Shown here piece by piece: positions 9,114-21,100 of a stretch of DNA of 64,000 nucleotides (the stretch's first letter is position 1; each line of letters begins with the position of its first letter). Source of the stretch: Drosophila persimilis (Eukaryota; Arthropoda; Insecta; Diptera; Drosophilidae); contig NW_020825289.1 in the NCBI RefSeq assembly GCF_003286085.1, positions 7,750,001-7,814,000 of the forward strand, in the 5' to 3' direction. Under the pieces are notes generated by a model. That model was not told the origin of the DNA. It ran no database searches and saw nothing but the letters and a program-made list of their open reading frames with translations. The position numbers and the translations under genes were made by a program.

Positions 9114-12100
9114 CTGTCAATGCAAATCGCCTCAGTTAGCGGAATGGTCAATCATGATGTGGATATTCTCTACTACTCGGAGGTGTCAATGGCAAGCTTT
9201 TATATATTAAATTCCTATAATCGTCTTATTATCGAAATGCAGGCTACGTGCACTATGTGAGCTAGAACTTGGGCTCCAAAGTTAGAGCAAAGCTACGATG
9301 GATACTTGGGAGTACTTAGACTTGAATGCAAAATCATAAAGTAACAAAAAATATATATTACAAAAAAACCTCCTATTATAAAGATGGCGGATGTTTTAAG
9401 TATTTTGAACTGAATATTGCCTAATTTAGTATCTTATGCAAATTATTTTTAACAATTAATACGAACAGATAGTAATAAATAAACGTGTACATAAATTTAT
9501 ATGAAAAAAAAAAACCAAAAATAGTAATTAAATTGCTTGCTGTTTTAAGTAGGTATTTTTGAAAATTGTGAAGCGGTTAATCGGGCTCATCTGGGGGGTT
9601 CGGTATTAGAAAGCTCTTTGGGTGTTGTGTTTCTCTACATTTATCACTGGGTAAACATTTGTCGGCTCTCGTTTGGTTATCGAAAGTCGTGGATTTGACG
9701 GAACATGGGACAGGAAAAACCAAGTGTTTTGGACTCTACAGACTGTCGCAGCCCTCTAGAACTCGCATATCTATGTAGAACTCATACGTATGTCGAACAA
9801 AATCATATGGTGGCGTGGACACAAGATGCATACGAATGGATGCCAATTAAATGGAAAACGAGTGGAAATGAAATCAAACGAAAAATGTTTCAATGAAAAT
9901 CATATCATATAGAATGAGGCGCTTCGAACATATTCGATCGTTATGTATGTGGAGAGATGCGGGTGATGACCAAAGGTTGTATGGATTGGTGGATTGGATG
10001 TGATTATATAACTGAGGATATAACTTTTGAAGTTTTTTATGGTATGGTTTTTCTTGTTGTTGTTGTTTGTTTTTGTAGTTTGTTGTAGGCGAGAAATACA
10101 AACCCGAATATTCCATGTTAAAATTCGGAGTTAATGAGAAATCGCTGGATCCATCATCAAATCCGCGACGTTTCGATATCAAACCTGGCGGCAAAGAGCC
10201 CGGTCCAGAGGGGGATGGCATATGCCTACCTGAAGCGCCCATTCCAGGCGAGGGTGCGCGCCTCGGCGGTGTGGCGCGTCCCAGTCCCGAATCTGTGTCT
10301 AACCGGCAAGCAAGAGAGAGTCAATCAGCGGATCGGTTACATGCACAGTACGCAGTACACAGAGCAGAGAGGAGAGAGCACGCAGCACACAGTACAGGCC
10401 CATGCAGATGGTAGCCGTTCGATGTATGGGATGCATTTTGGTTAGTCACCAGACGGGAGCACCAGGGAGCACGGCGATGGGTGGCGAGCGGGCGAGCGAT
10501 CGAGCGATGATTTCGTTTTGAGTTGGTTAATAATTTGTTGCATTTTTTGTTGTTGTTAATTTCAAGATTTTGTTTTTGGTTTTTAGTCAAGGTTGATTTG
10601 AAAGAAAGAGAAATAAAAGAAGAGAATGTGTGCACAAAATTTAGTTAAGCCATTTCGTGGATCCTTCATTTAGAGATACTTAAAGCTAATTGATCATGAT
10701 CTGGTTTTGAATCGAACAGGTTTATAGATGAGTATATGGATGGATATTTGTGTGTGTGTGCAGTTGTATCTGTATGTGCATGAATGTGGGAGTTAGTTCA
10801 CAAGAAATATGTATCTTTTTGCACAAAATGATTGAATTATGCCCAGAACCTGTTGCGAATGGAAAAGCTGAAACCCTCAGCCCTCACCCCGAAAAACGGC
10901 TGATACGAAAACAAGAGAAAAGCTTGAAGAGGGACCAGACAACCACCAACACCACCACCGCCACCGGATCAATAGAAACCGAATTGTCGCAGTGAAAAAC
11001 TATGCGAAATGAAACCAGAAATATAATCAAATCAAATCAATTAAAAATCTCACACAGACAAACATAGAATAAATACAAACGGAAATTGTTTAAGGATTAC
11101 TTATGCAAAGATCGCACCACCAAAGAAAAGATCCAAAGTACAGGTTAAACCAAAAAGGAATTGAAACCACTAGAAGAATACTCAAAATGAATAGAGGATA
11201 AGAAGCATACAGATAGATAGATACAGACAGATACGTAATGCGGATAGGATAGGATAGGATTGGATAGAGTAGAGTATACAGTTTACAGTATATGGTATAG
11301 GGAGGAAAGAAAGCAGCTTGATTTCAGTTGTACTGTAGCTGTGGAACGCTTCTTACCGCACAGATTCATTAGCGAATTGGACTTTCGGCCCCGGAAATTA
11401 AGTGTGCTCCCCTTAGCGACGGAGATACGCGACAGAGTGCGGCCCCGCTCGACGGCTGCTGGCTCTGCAAGTAGGTCAGGTCCGACAGGGATATGCCGAG
11501 TGGTGCATCATTATAGAGTTTCAACAAAAATATATGTAGATCTTCTTACGCAATGGATGGACACAAAATGAGGTACAGGCAAAAATATTGTAAATCAAAC
11601 TTAAGGCCCCTCGACCCACCCAAAACCATACAAATCAAAGGTATTATAAATTCTCAGGCCCAACCAAGGTGTAGTGTAAACTGTAGTGTAATGCACACGC
11701 GGCCCCGTGTGCATTCGGTAGCATCCTGGCATTAGTCGGCATTTTGGCATTGCATTTTATTAGTTGAGTTGTGGATGCAGTTACTCATAAGCTGGAGGTG
11801 GTGTGTGAATCCTTAGCGATAAGTCAGTTAGAACCAATAAATTATAATCGAATTAAACTAAATGTAAGCACGCGACGGGCATTCATTTGTCGTTGTTATT
11901 GTTTTTTGCGTGTTTGAATACGATTTTTGAGGAAATCAAAAGAATAACAATTAAACGAAAGAGAGAACTACGTAATTAGGTGTGTGTTATACCCATCACC
12001 AACCTCTGGAAGTTTTATAGGATCCCCGTCGCCCAATCGGAGTTGAACTTGTACTGGGATAATCATCGGGTGACTCTGTTTGAACGAGATTAGTGGTTAT

Positions 12101-15100
12101 TATACCTTATCAAGATATATATCATAGTTAATTCTAGTTTTGATTGCGTGCATATCAAATCATTAAACCAAAAAAAAAAAGAAAACAGAATGGAACGCCC
12201 TTCTACCATTAAATATAAATCTAATAATAATACATGCTTACTTTAAACTAGGGATACACAATGAAAAATGATAGGATACAATGCGATAAAGAAGGTTACA
12301 GTAACATAAAAATTACCTTTCACTGTGAGGGAGTCTTGCGAGCCCCTGTAATAATCTCTTTTCATTGAATTTGAGCTTAGTTGACCGTAGCCTAAGCAAA
12401 TTCGAAACGAAAACAAAAGTTCAACAAATTAGCAAAAAGCAATCAAGGATAAATAGACAATAACATAATCACAGCTAAACAGGGCGGTTTACACAAATAA
12501 ATCAAGAGAAAACTGAAATCGTGTGATCTGGAGGAGGAAGAGAGGGTTCGGCAGGCCGAACACCAGCCACAGAAATTGGTACTTGGGAGTGCAAGTTCCG
12601 CTTCCGTTTCAGCAGCCTTCTGCTCACCGGTTAGATTCGAGCTGGAGCCCTTCTTGCCCCGACTAGAGATGCTCGAAGCCTCACTGATGTCCACACTGGC
12701 ATCGTCCACATGAATGGTCTTGGGCCTGGGACGTGTCGTGCGCTGCTGCCGGAGTCGCGGATTCGTTGCACTAGATGACTGGGGTTGCAGTTTTACATGC
12801 AGATCGGGCCGATCCAGGGTTTTACCCTTTACAAAAGAAGAAGGCAATGATTTGCTGGCCAACTATATTCTGTAGGTGGCTTACCTCTCGTTCGGCCTCT
12901 TCGATGGCTTTCTTGAGTCTATGCTGTTCCAATATGGCCGCTCGTCGCGCCATTTGATCCTCCTTCTTGCGTGCGCGCTCCTCCTCCTTCTCCCGCTCCT
13001 TTTCCCGCTTCTGCGAGGCCTCGATCTCCTTGCGTGCCTTGGCCTCCTCCTGCTGCTGACGCCGCTGCAGGGACAGCAGCATGATCTTCTCTTTTCGTCG
13101 CTCCATTTCATCCACAGACTCCTGCGTGGACGGAAGAATACAGAATATTATAGGACCCCACTTCTACAAGGATTGCAGTGTACTCTTACCGGATCTAGGT
13201 TGGTGGCGTCGGCTCCAATCACCAGCGCCTTGTTCTTGGCCGCCTCGGCACTGTTGTTGCTCTGCTGGATTCGTGTGGGTGACATGGGCTGCTGCTGCAT
13301 GGGCTGTGGGTGTGGTTGTGGGTGTGGCTCGTGGCCAAATGGATCCGAGCCCGATACGGCCAGATGGCGTAGTTGGATGGGCGCCTCGTCCGTGTACTTG
13401 TTGTAGGTGGCATTACCGGGCGATTTGACACTGTTGGAGTGGTTGAGGCCGTGGATGCTGTGCCTGTTGGCCCCTGCTGACTTGTGGCCATCCTCGCTGC
13501 CGTTGTTGTTATTGTTGTTGTGCAGTTGACTTAGGGACTCCCGTTTGAGAAGAGTCTGGTGGTCCACGCTGTCCCTGTCCCGGATGCTGCTGCTGCTGCC
13601 GCCCAACGGCAGGGCCTCCTTCTTGGGCGAGCGCTTGGCGCGCAGCGGCGGCTTGGGCCGCTTGGGCTGGTCGTCGTCGAAGGAGATGTAGAAGCCCTTC
13701 TCGGCCGGCTGATCCTCGCTGTCGCGCGGGTCCTGGAAACTGTTGGCCTGAATGGAGGGGCGCGAGGGCGAGGGTATGCGGTAGGTGAGATTGCCGCTGG
13801 TGATGTTCAGCTTGTTGGAAATCATCTCGCCGCTGTCGTAGTCCTCCGAACTACTGCCCCTTCCGCCCTGCAGACGCTGCTGCTGCTGCTGCAGTTGCAG
13901 TTGCTGCTGGTGATGTTGCTGTTGCTGCTGCTGCTGAAGCACAAAGTCCGAGATGCGTGTGGCCTGCATGGACTCGATGATGTTGCGCTCCACCTCGTCC
14001 ACATCCTCCTCGTCGCCAATGAAGCAAATGCTCTGCGGTGCCATCATGTCCTCCTGCTGCATGGCCATGCCCATGGTCTGCGGCTGGTGCTGGGACTTGG
14101 GCGAGCGATTGTCGCGCAGATTGGTCAGTGACTGCTGTCTCTGCACCCCGTTGGCCCCCCCACCCAACTGGCGCTGCGAGTGCTGCGGCGAGGCCTGCAC
14201 CTGGAACAGATGCTGGAGCTCGCCTCCGCCGCCGCCGCCACCACCTCCAGCACCTCCTCCCCCGTTCTGGTGCAGCATAAAGCTGCCCTGGGCCGCTCCT
14301 CCCGCGCTGGAGGGAGGCCTGTTCATCCAGGGCTGCTGGGCCTTCTTCTGCTGCTGGTGGTGCTGTTGCTGCTGCTGCTGTGACTGCCACGCATTCACAT
14401 CCACCATCGGCTGCTGTATCTGCTGCTGCTGCTCGTAGGCGGCGGCTGCTGCTGAGTGCGCCCAGGTGCGGCGCTGGGGATGGACCTGTGGCTGTGCCTG
14501 TGGCGAGGACTCATGCAGGTAAAAGTGGTTCGTGGGCTGGCCATAGTCATCGAAGACCACACTGCTCCTGTACTGCGGAGGAGCAGCCGCTCCGTAGTGC
14601 GGCGAGTGGTTGTTGTAGGGCGCTCCGTTGTCGCTGTAGATGCTCTGCGGCTGGTAGTGGGAGGGCTGCGGCGGCGACATGTACTGGCCGTGCTCATTGA
14701 CGAACTGCATCGGCTGGGGCATGGCCATGGGCTGCTGCTGCTGGTGTTGCTGCTGATAGGGATCGCGACTTGGCGGACGGGAGCTGTACGCACTGACTGG
14801 GGCATTGTAGGCCTGCGGAAGATGCGGCGATGAACCAAAGCTTTGCTGCATGGGTCTCTGCTGCTGCTGGTAGTGGTGGTCAGACAGGTGCTGCTGCGAC
14901 CCATACGTCTGTTGCTGCTGGATGATGCGGTTAGTGGGTGGGGTGCAAGCGTAGTGGAAGCGCAGCCGGAACGAGAACAGAGAACAAAATGGGTTAGTCG
15001 ACAGCAGCAGAGGGTTGTTTGCAGGGGGAGGCTGCTGCTCTCCGCCCCCTAGTTAATGGGCGATGCAACGACGGGAGGCGGGGATCTGTGTGGCTGTATA

Positions 15101-18100
15101 GATGGATGGATGGATGGATGGATGGATCCTTTACCTGGTTCAGCATATTGGCTATTTGCTGGGCCTGCAGGAGCTGCTGCGCCTGCAGGTGCTGGGCCTG
15201 CATCTGGCTCTGCTGCGTGGCCAGGCGGTGGATATCCTGCTGGATATCCTGCAGATTCATGTTCATGATGGCGATGCTTTGCTGCACGTTCCACATCCAT
15301 TCCGCGAGCGTTTGTTAATTGTTCAGTGTGGTTCAGTGGGTGCGGGTTAGTGTAAGGCGTTGTGGGCGTGGGCGTGTGAGTGTTTGTGTTTTTCGTGTGA
15401 GTTGTTGGAATGTTGAAGCAGACACACAGATACACAGAGAATGGCGGAAAGTGGCGGAAAAGAGAGACACACAGGCGTTAGACATTAATATTTCTGGTTG
15501 CACGAGTTAGGAGACGTTGAGATGGGGGCAGGGAGGGGGGAATGGTTATGGCCGCATTTTGTGATTACCTCACCCACCTGGTACTTGTCCAAGTCAACGG
15601 GATCCATGTCCGGCGTGCGCTTCGATTCATTGCTCATGGTTTCCCACTTCATAACCTCCGGACAAGATTCCAGATCCTCCTAATCAGAATTCACAGATGT
15701 TAATATTGAGTAAGCAATCGAGTCGAGGCCTACCTTCTCCTGGTGCCTGAGCAGGGCCATTTCGATTTTCCGCTTGTCCTGCTCAATGCGACGACGCTTC
15801 TCCTCCAGCTTCATGCGTATGGTGGACAGCTTGGTGGCGTTCTCCAGCGAGCGCATGTCCTCATCGCCCACGTCCAGCTGCCAGGCTGCGGGGCTCGCTG
15901 GCATGCTGCTGGTGGAGGACTTGCGCACTGGGGTGCTCTCCGGATCGTAGGCACTGGAGCGGGCGTCGTTGTAGGTGTCCGCCACGCTGTGGCTGTAGTC
16001 TTTGTCGCTGGAATGTTGCTTGTTCCGTGCCTGTGGCAAGGGGCTGCTCGCATTCGATAGATTGTGAGCCGACACCGTGGGCACATTGTCGACACTGTCA
16101 AAAGCGAGAGGGAGTTGTGAATCAGAGGATGCTGCGTGTAAATATTTAGAATGGTAGCCTACCTCGCCTGCCGACGCATTGAATACTTCTCCGTCTCGCG
16201 GTCCTGCTTCTCCGAGCCCGAATCCGTGTCGTAGCCAAGCTGCAGCGTGCCCCGGGCATCGGCAATGGAGGAGCGCACGGCCACAGCGGGTTCAGCTGAA
16301 ACGGAATCAATCTCGTTCAATCAATGGAGTTCTCGGGGAACACTACTCTCAGTTGCACCCACCTATGCTGGTGTTGGACAACTTCCGCTCCCTGTCCCTG
16401 TCTCGGTCCCGTTCGCGATCGCGATCGAATCTGCCTCCCAGCGTGTTCAGCTGATCCTGGGAGCCGCCAAAGTTCTCGATGGTCAGCTGGGAGTCCTCGC
16501 TGGAGGAGTTCCTGCGCGACCGGCGCCCTGAAACGGCATTCAAAAGAGCATTAGTTTGCTTCCAGCAGATCGCTCTCAACGCTGATGGACATAGGAAGGG
16601 GACAGACAGGGGGGCAACGTAAGGATAATGTATAACACAAACTAAATGGCATTCTACTGGACTACGAAGAAGCACTATCGACAGACAGTTGCAACAGTTT
16701 TTGTGTGGCTCATACCTGCAAAGCTTGGCCGACGGCTCTGTTCCCAGTTACTTGGTCGACCCGCAGCGACAAAATCGCCTTGAGAGCAAAAATTAAACAA
16801 ATATAAATTCCAAATTAAATCAAAATGTGTAAAATCAACCAAAAATCAATCAAGTTATTCGATGAACTCAAGTAAAATAAAGAATAAGGCTTGTATGTGG
16901 CACTAAAGAGAGATGGGGAGGCCAACAGGTCGTTGAGGATACTACAATGTTGCTTAGTTTGATTTGATTGTTTGATGAGTTCTAGGCCCCAGTACTCTCT
17001 AGTGGCCACATACAAGACATCCAAGACTCGGGAAGAACGAAAAACAAGAGTCAAACGATAACTGAAGCGAACTGGAAGAAGCGGGCAGGGGCAAGCAAAC
17101 CTCTCTCATCCGCCTTGGACTCGACATTGGTCTTTTCTTTAGCCTGACGCAAGCGAGCCGGAACCAAGGGCTCCTGCTGCTGCTGCTGCTGCTGTTGCTG
17201 CTGTAGCTGTTGCTGTAGCTGCGACTGCTGCTGCTGGTGGAACTGTTGCTGTTGCTGATGCTGCTGTTGGTGGTGGTGTTGCTGCTGCTGCTGCGAGTGC
17301 ATGGATGAGAGTGTGGTGATGCCACGCGACTTGTGCACGACGAAGGCTGCACGCATTCAAGATGAGTAGCGAGCGGGGCAGGCAGGCGTTGGCAGTGAGC
17401 ATGTGTGGGTTTCGGTTTTGGGGGGGAGGATGAAAAAGAACAAAATTAAAAATTTAAATTAGAATCTAAAACCAATAAATGCTAGAGAGATATCTTTCTG
17501 AATTCTGTATTTTTCTGAAGTGCATTTTAAACGTAAAATTAAATCGAAATAATAATCTACTAAAAATAAAAATAATTCAACGAAAATTACCTTCGCCTTG
17601 ATTACCATCGAAATGATTCGAATTTGCTTGAACAACCGCCTGTTGGTGTTGGTGTTGTTGTTGTTGGTGTTCGTTTGGCGGGGTGGATCTGCGATTTAAG
17701 CCGCCGCTGAATGAATTCGAATGCGGAACTAAAAATACCCCAACAAAAATGGAATACAAAAAGAAAATAAGAAATAAATAAATACATAAACAATTTGTTC
17801 AGCTTTCCGGTTAAACAATGAGACACCAACAGGTAAATGAACTGAATATTCCCCATTGGTGGGTGGTTATTCAATTAGTTGGGGGTTGCGTTTAGAAGCG
17901 GGCAAAAGCATACACATGGGTGAATTTCAGTCCGAGGATGGTATGAGAATGTTATAAAGAACTCCCCCCTCGACCCCACACCAGGGCATTTATCAGTTTG
18001 GGAGCAGTCCAGCAACAACAGCAGCCCTTATCAATGATCCGTGTCATGCACACGACATGTATGTTGCTTTTTTGCTCTTTTGCAGCATTCGCTGCGATGA

Positions 18101-21100
18101 AAGCAGCTCCCATTTCGGGTTTCTATCTACAGTTCAAGAGTGTTGGGTATTTCTCGTCCAAGTATCGTTCGAAAGATGCTTCTGTCAGTCAAAGTGCTCA
18201 GTGAATATCCCCTATATGTTGATTGTTCAGATGAATAGTGCTCTCATTACAGACAAACTAATGAAGCTTCAGTTTCGGTGTGCAGCTGGTGTGACAAGAC
18301 AATGAGGTGTACCTTAGATCTTAAGCTACATCTAAATGGTAGTTATATTAATTTCTGGTGGGGGGAAAACATCGACAAACGAGATCAATGGAGGCAAACA
18401 AACAAACAAACAAACGAACGAACGAACAGAATGTGTGGGCAGCAGAACAAGCAAACAAACAACAAACAAATGGAAACAACACATTCATGAGAAACCAGAG
18501 GGGGGTATAAACGGGTATAAGGAGGAAGTATTTGGAGTACACAGAAAATGCTCGCAAAAAAGTTTGATTGAAAATTTGAAGTAAACCTTGAAATGGCGGC
18601 CGATTCGAGGGCGAGCCAACGGGCGGCTGGTCGAGATCGCTGCGGAGATCGGGTATGGGCATAACGGGCTGCATTGTGAGGCCCCGTCGGTGGCAGATTC
18701 CGTGCTCATTGGCGCCCAAGGTGCGCCGGGCGATGACATCTACGGTGTGGAGAGTGGCGTCGGGTGGAGCAGAGGGTGGAGATCGAGAAATACATTGCAT
18801 GTGGCACGTTGTTGCACGTTGTACATAGTATGTGTGTGTGTGTGTGTGTGTTGTGAGTGTGTTTGTGAGTGTTGTGTGTGGTTAGGACCCAAGTTATCGG
18901 TAGATTGTTTTGCGGTTTACAAGTGGCAAGAGAGGAAGCGTTTTTTATTGTTGCACATAAACAAAGAAAAAGAGAATCAAGTACAGAAGATTGTTTGATT
19001 GTCATTAATGCTGTTCAATTTTGGATTGGGAATATATTCGTATCCACAGCTGCCACTTTGGGGGTTTAATAAATGCCTTTCAGTGGCAAGTGGCAACCGT
19101 TGATATTTGTACAAAATTTGACTACATTTTTGCATTGATTTCTAAATGGGAGGAGGCTGGTGGTGGGCAATGATGAGAATTATATAGTGTTATGATGTGA
19201 TAATTTCTGGGTGGATTCTTTTGTGGTTTCTAGAATTTCCATTGCGGCAGCGGATGATGAACCGCAGCGGAACCGCAGCAAGAGAGACTTTGCTGTAATT
19301 TGTTTGGTTTTGCAAATAGATCTTTTCCTAACAGGTGGGTATCAGTGGTGGGTTCTTGATTGTGGTTCAATCATTTGTGGCGGGAACTCTACGAGCTGTG
19401 AAGCCTTTCCTTCCTTCCTTCCTTCCTTCCTTCTGTTGACCAATTCGGGGCATAAACGAATAGCAAATCATAGGTAAACGAAGACAAAACAAAAGGCAAA
19501 CAAAGAGAGCGAAGGATACGTTCAGAAGAACAGACAAGAATGCATGCCCCGGACTGATACTGAGTTTAATATACATTTGGCAGGCCAATCTTTGGACGGG
19601 GGAGGATTCGGGTAGATGCGATGCGGTGCAGCGTTTCGGGTTTAGGGATAGATATATGCATGTAGATTGAGGGAGGCCTCTCCACTTACCCTGACCATCC
19701 ATGCCCGGGTAGCAGACACACTTCGCCGGATGTATCTCGAACAGATTGAACAGATCCGTGAGCAGCAGTACCAGATTCAGTTTCATCGATCTGCAAGGCA
19801 AAATGGTGTGCATTTAATGGCCATTCTTGTGGTTGGTTTTAGTAGGTTTAGGCACGGTACCCCCTCATGAAGGTCACATCCTCGGGCGTCATGTGGAAGA
19901 CGCCATATGGCAGATGCTTCTGTGAGAAATTGCTCACGAGCAGGATATTGTGTATGGAGTCCTCGACAGCGGGCAGATAGTTGATGCGCACCATCGTCCA
20001 GGGCACCACCTTGGGGCAGTAGTAGGCGATGAGCAGCGCCAGGCAGATGCCATCGCACAGGTCCTGGAAGTCCCTCACTGGCGGTATGTCCGGCGTCTGC
20101 AGACGCGTGCCCTGCAAAACGGAATTCAATCAACAAATCCTTTATGAACGAAGAGAGCCACTCACATTTTCATCGGGCAGCCCTGTCTCCACCTCCTTGA
20201 TGATGCGCTTCTTCAGAGCGGCGCAGGCATGCGAAATCCAAGCCAGCAGAGCTTGCTCATACGTTTGGCCAGGAGGCGTCTGGTAATTGCTGCCAGATAT
20301 TCTGAAATTCACAACGAAACCCCGTTAGAAAGCCCAAAGCTTTGGGGCTGTTAGCGCTCACCTTCTGATGGCCGACATGATGCGGTCACCCGATGATATC
20401 TCCTTGGCATACAAAACCATCAGCGATTCTATCACAGACATGTGGGCGTTCTGCAAAGAGGGAGGCATTAGAGGAGGTTCCCTCAGTCATTCTGGTGGCC
20501 TGGTACTCACAATTCGCAACGGATTCGTTTGAATTAATACCGTTTCGGTAATGGGCATGTCCGAGGACTCGGCCACCGGGACACCCTTGCGCGCTAGCGT
20601 CTGTATTATTGACCAGTGATTCAAGCTTTGGTAGTTGGGATCTGAGTACAGATTGGACAACGTCTGGCAGTACAGCGTGGCGTTGCCCAGCTCCACAATG
20701 ATCTGGGGCTTGAGGCGCTCCTGATTCTCATGGTCGCGATAGAAGGGCTCCTTCAGGTTGTCCGGCACGCGATTGTTGAAGGCCTTCGAGAGCAGCCACT
20801 TGACGGAAGCGCGTTGACGAGCCTGTGCCAGCGATGGGAACAAACGATGTGTGTAAGAAATATTGTGATAATGTGAGAACAAAGTTGGTCAGTCATTCCT
20901 TCAGTCCTCCCCCCGCAATGTCTCAATATACGGCTGGGCGGGCACCTAAGGGGCCCCAGGCTCCATCCCAAAGCCAAGGCCAAGTTGTGCCGCTGTAATC
21001 AATGCATTATAACTGCATCTTCTGTGTGTGGAATGACGCCGCTCTGCCTGGCAATTAACTAGCGCACTCTTGAGTGCCTGTTGTATCTATAGCTGTGCCT

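Larger units (their letters stand above)
17729..19689 (-). other. Patronin: Patronin introns with simple repeats
   Basis: Introns 17729-18586 and 18740-19689. They hold CAAA/CGAA, GT and TTCC tetranucleotide or dinucleotide tracts (separate entries). No coding sequence is supported. Confidence 0.5.

Noticed and set aside
10229..10242. Possible Patronin exon start at CAG|GTAGGCATATG
   Set aside because: Extending to the acceptor at 10299 keeps phase with exon 11464-11357 and gives the continuous DTDSGLGRATPPRRAPS..GASGRHMPSP sequence, so this AG is internal coding.
13559..14438. Long antisense ORFs opposite the Patronin low-complexity exon
   Set aside because: They are Leu/Cys/Ala runs produced by CTG repeats complementary to the CAG codons of Patronin.
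18395..18500. Short repeats as a CRISPR-like array
   Set aside because: These are tetranucleotide microsatellites in an insect intron, with no spacer structure.
20823..20882. In-frame extension upstream of Patronin exon 2 as an alternative start
   Set aside because: The apparent start is TTG, and a good branch site, pyrimidine tract and acceptor at 20823 mark it as intron.
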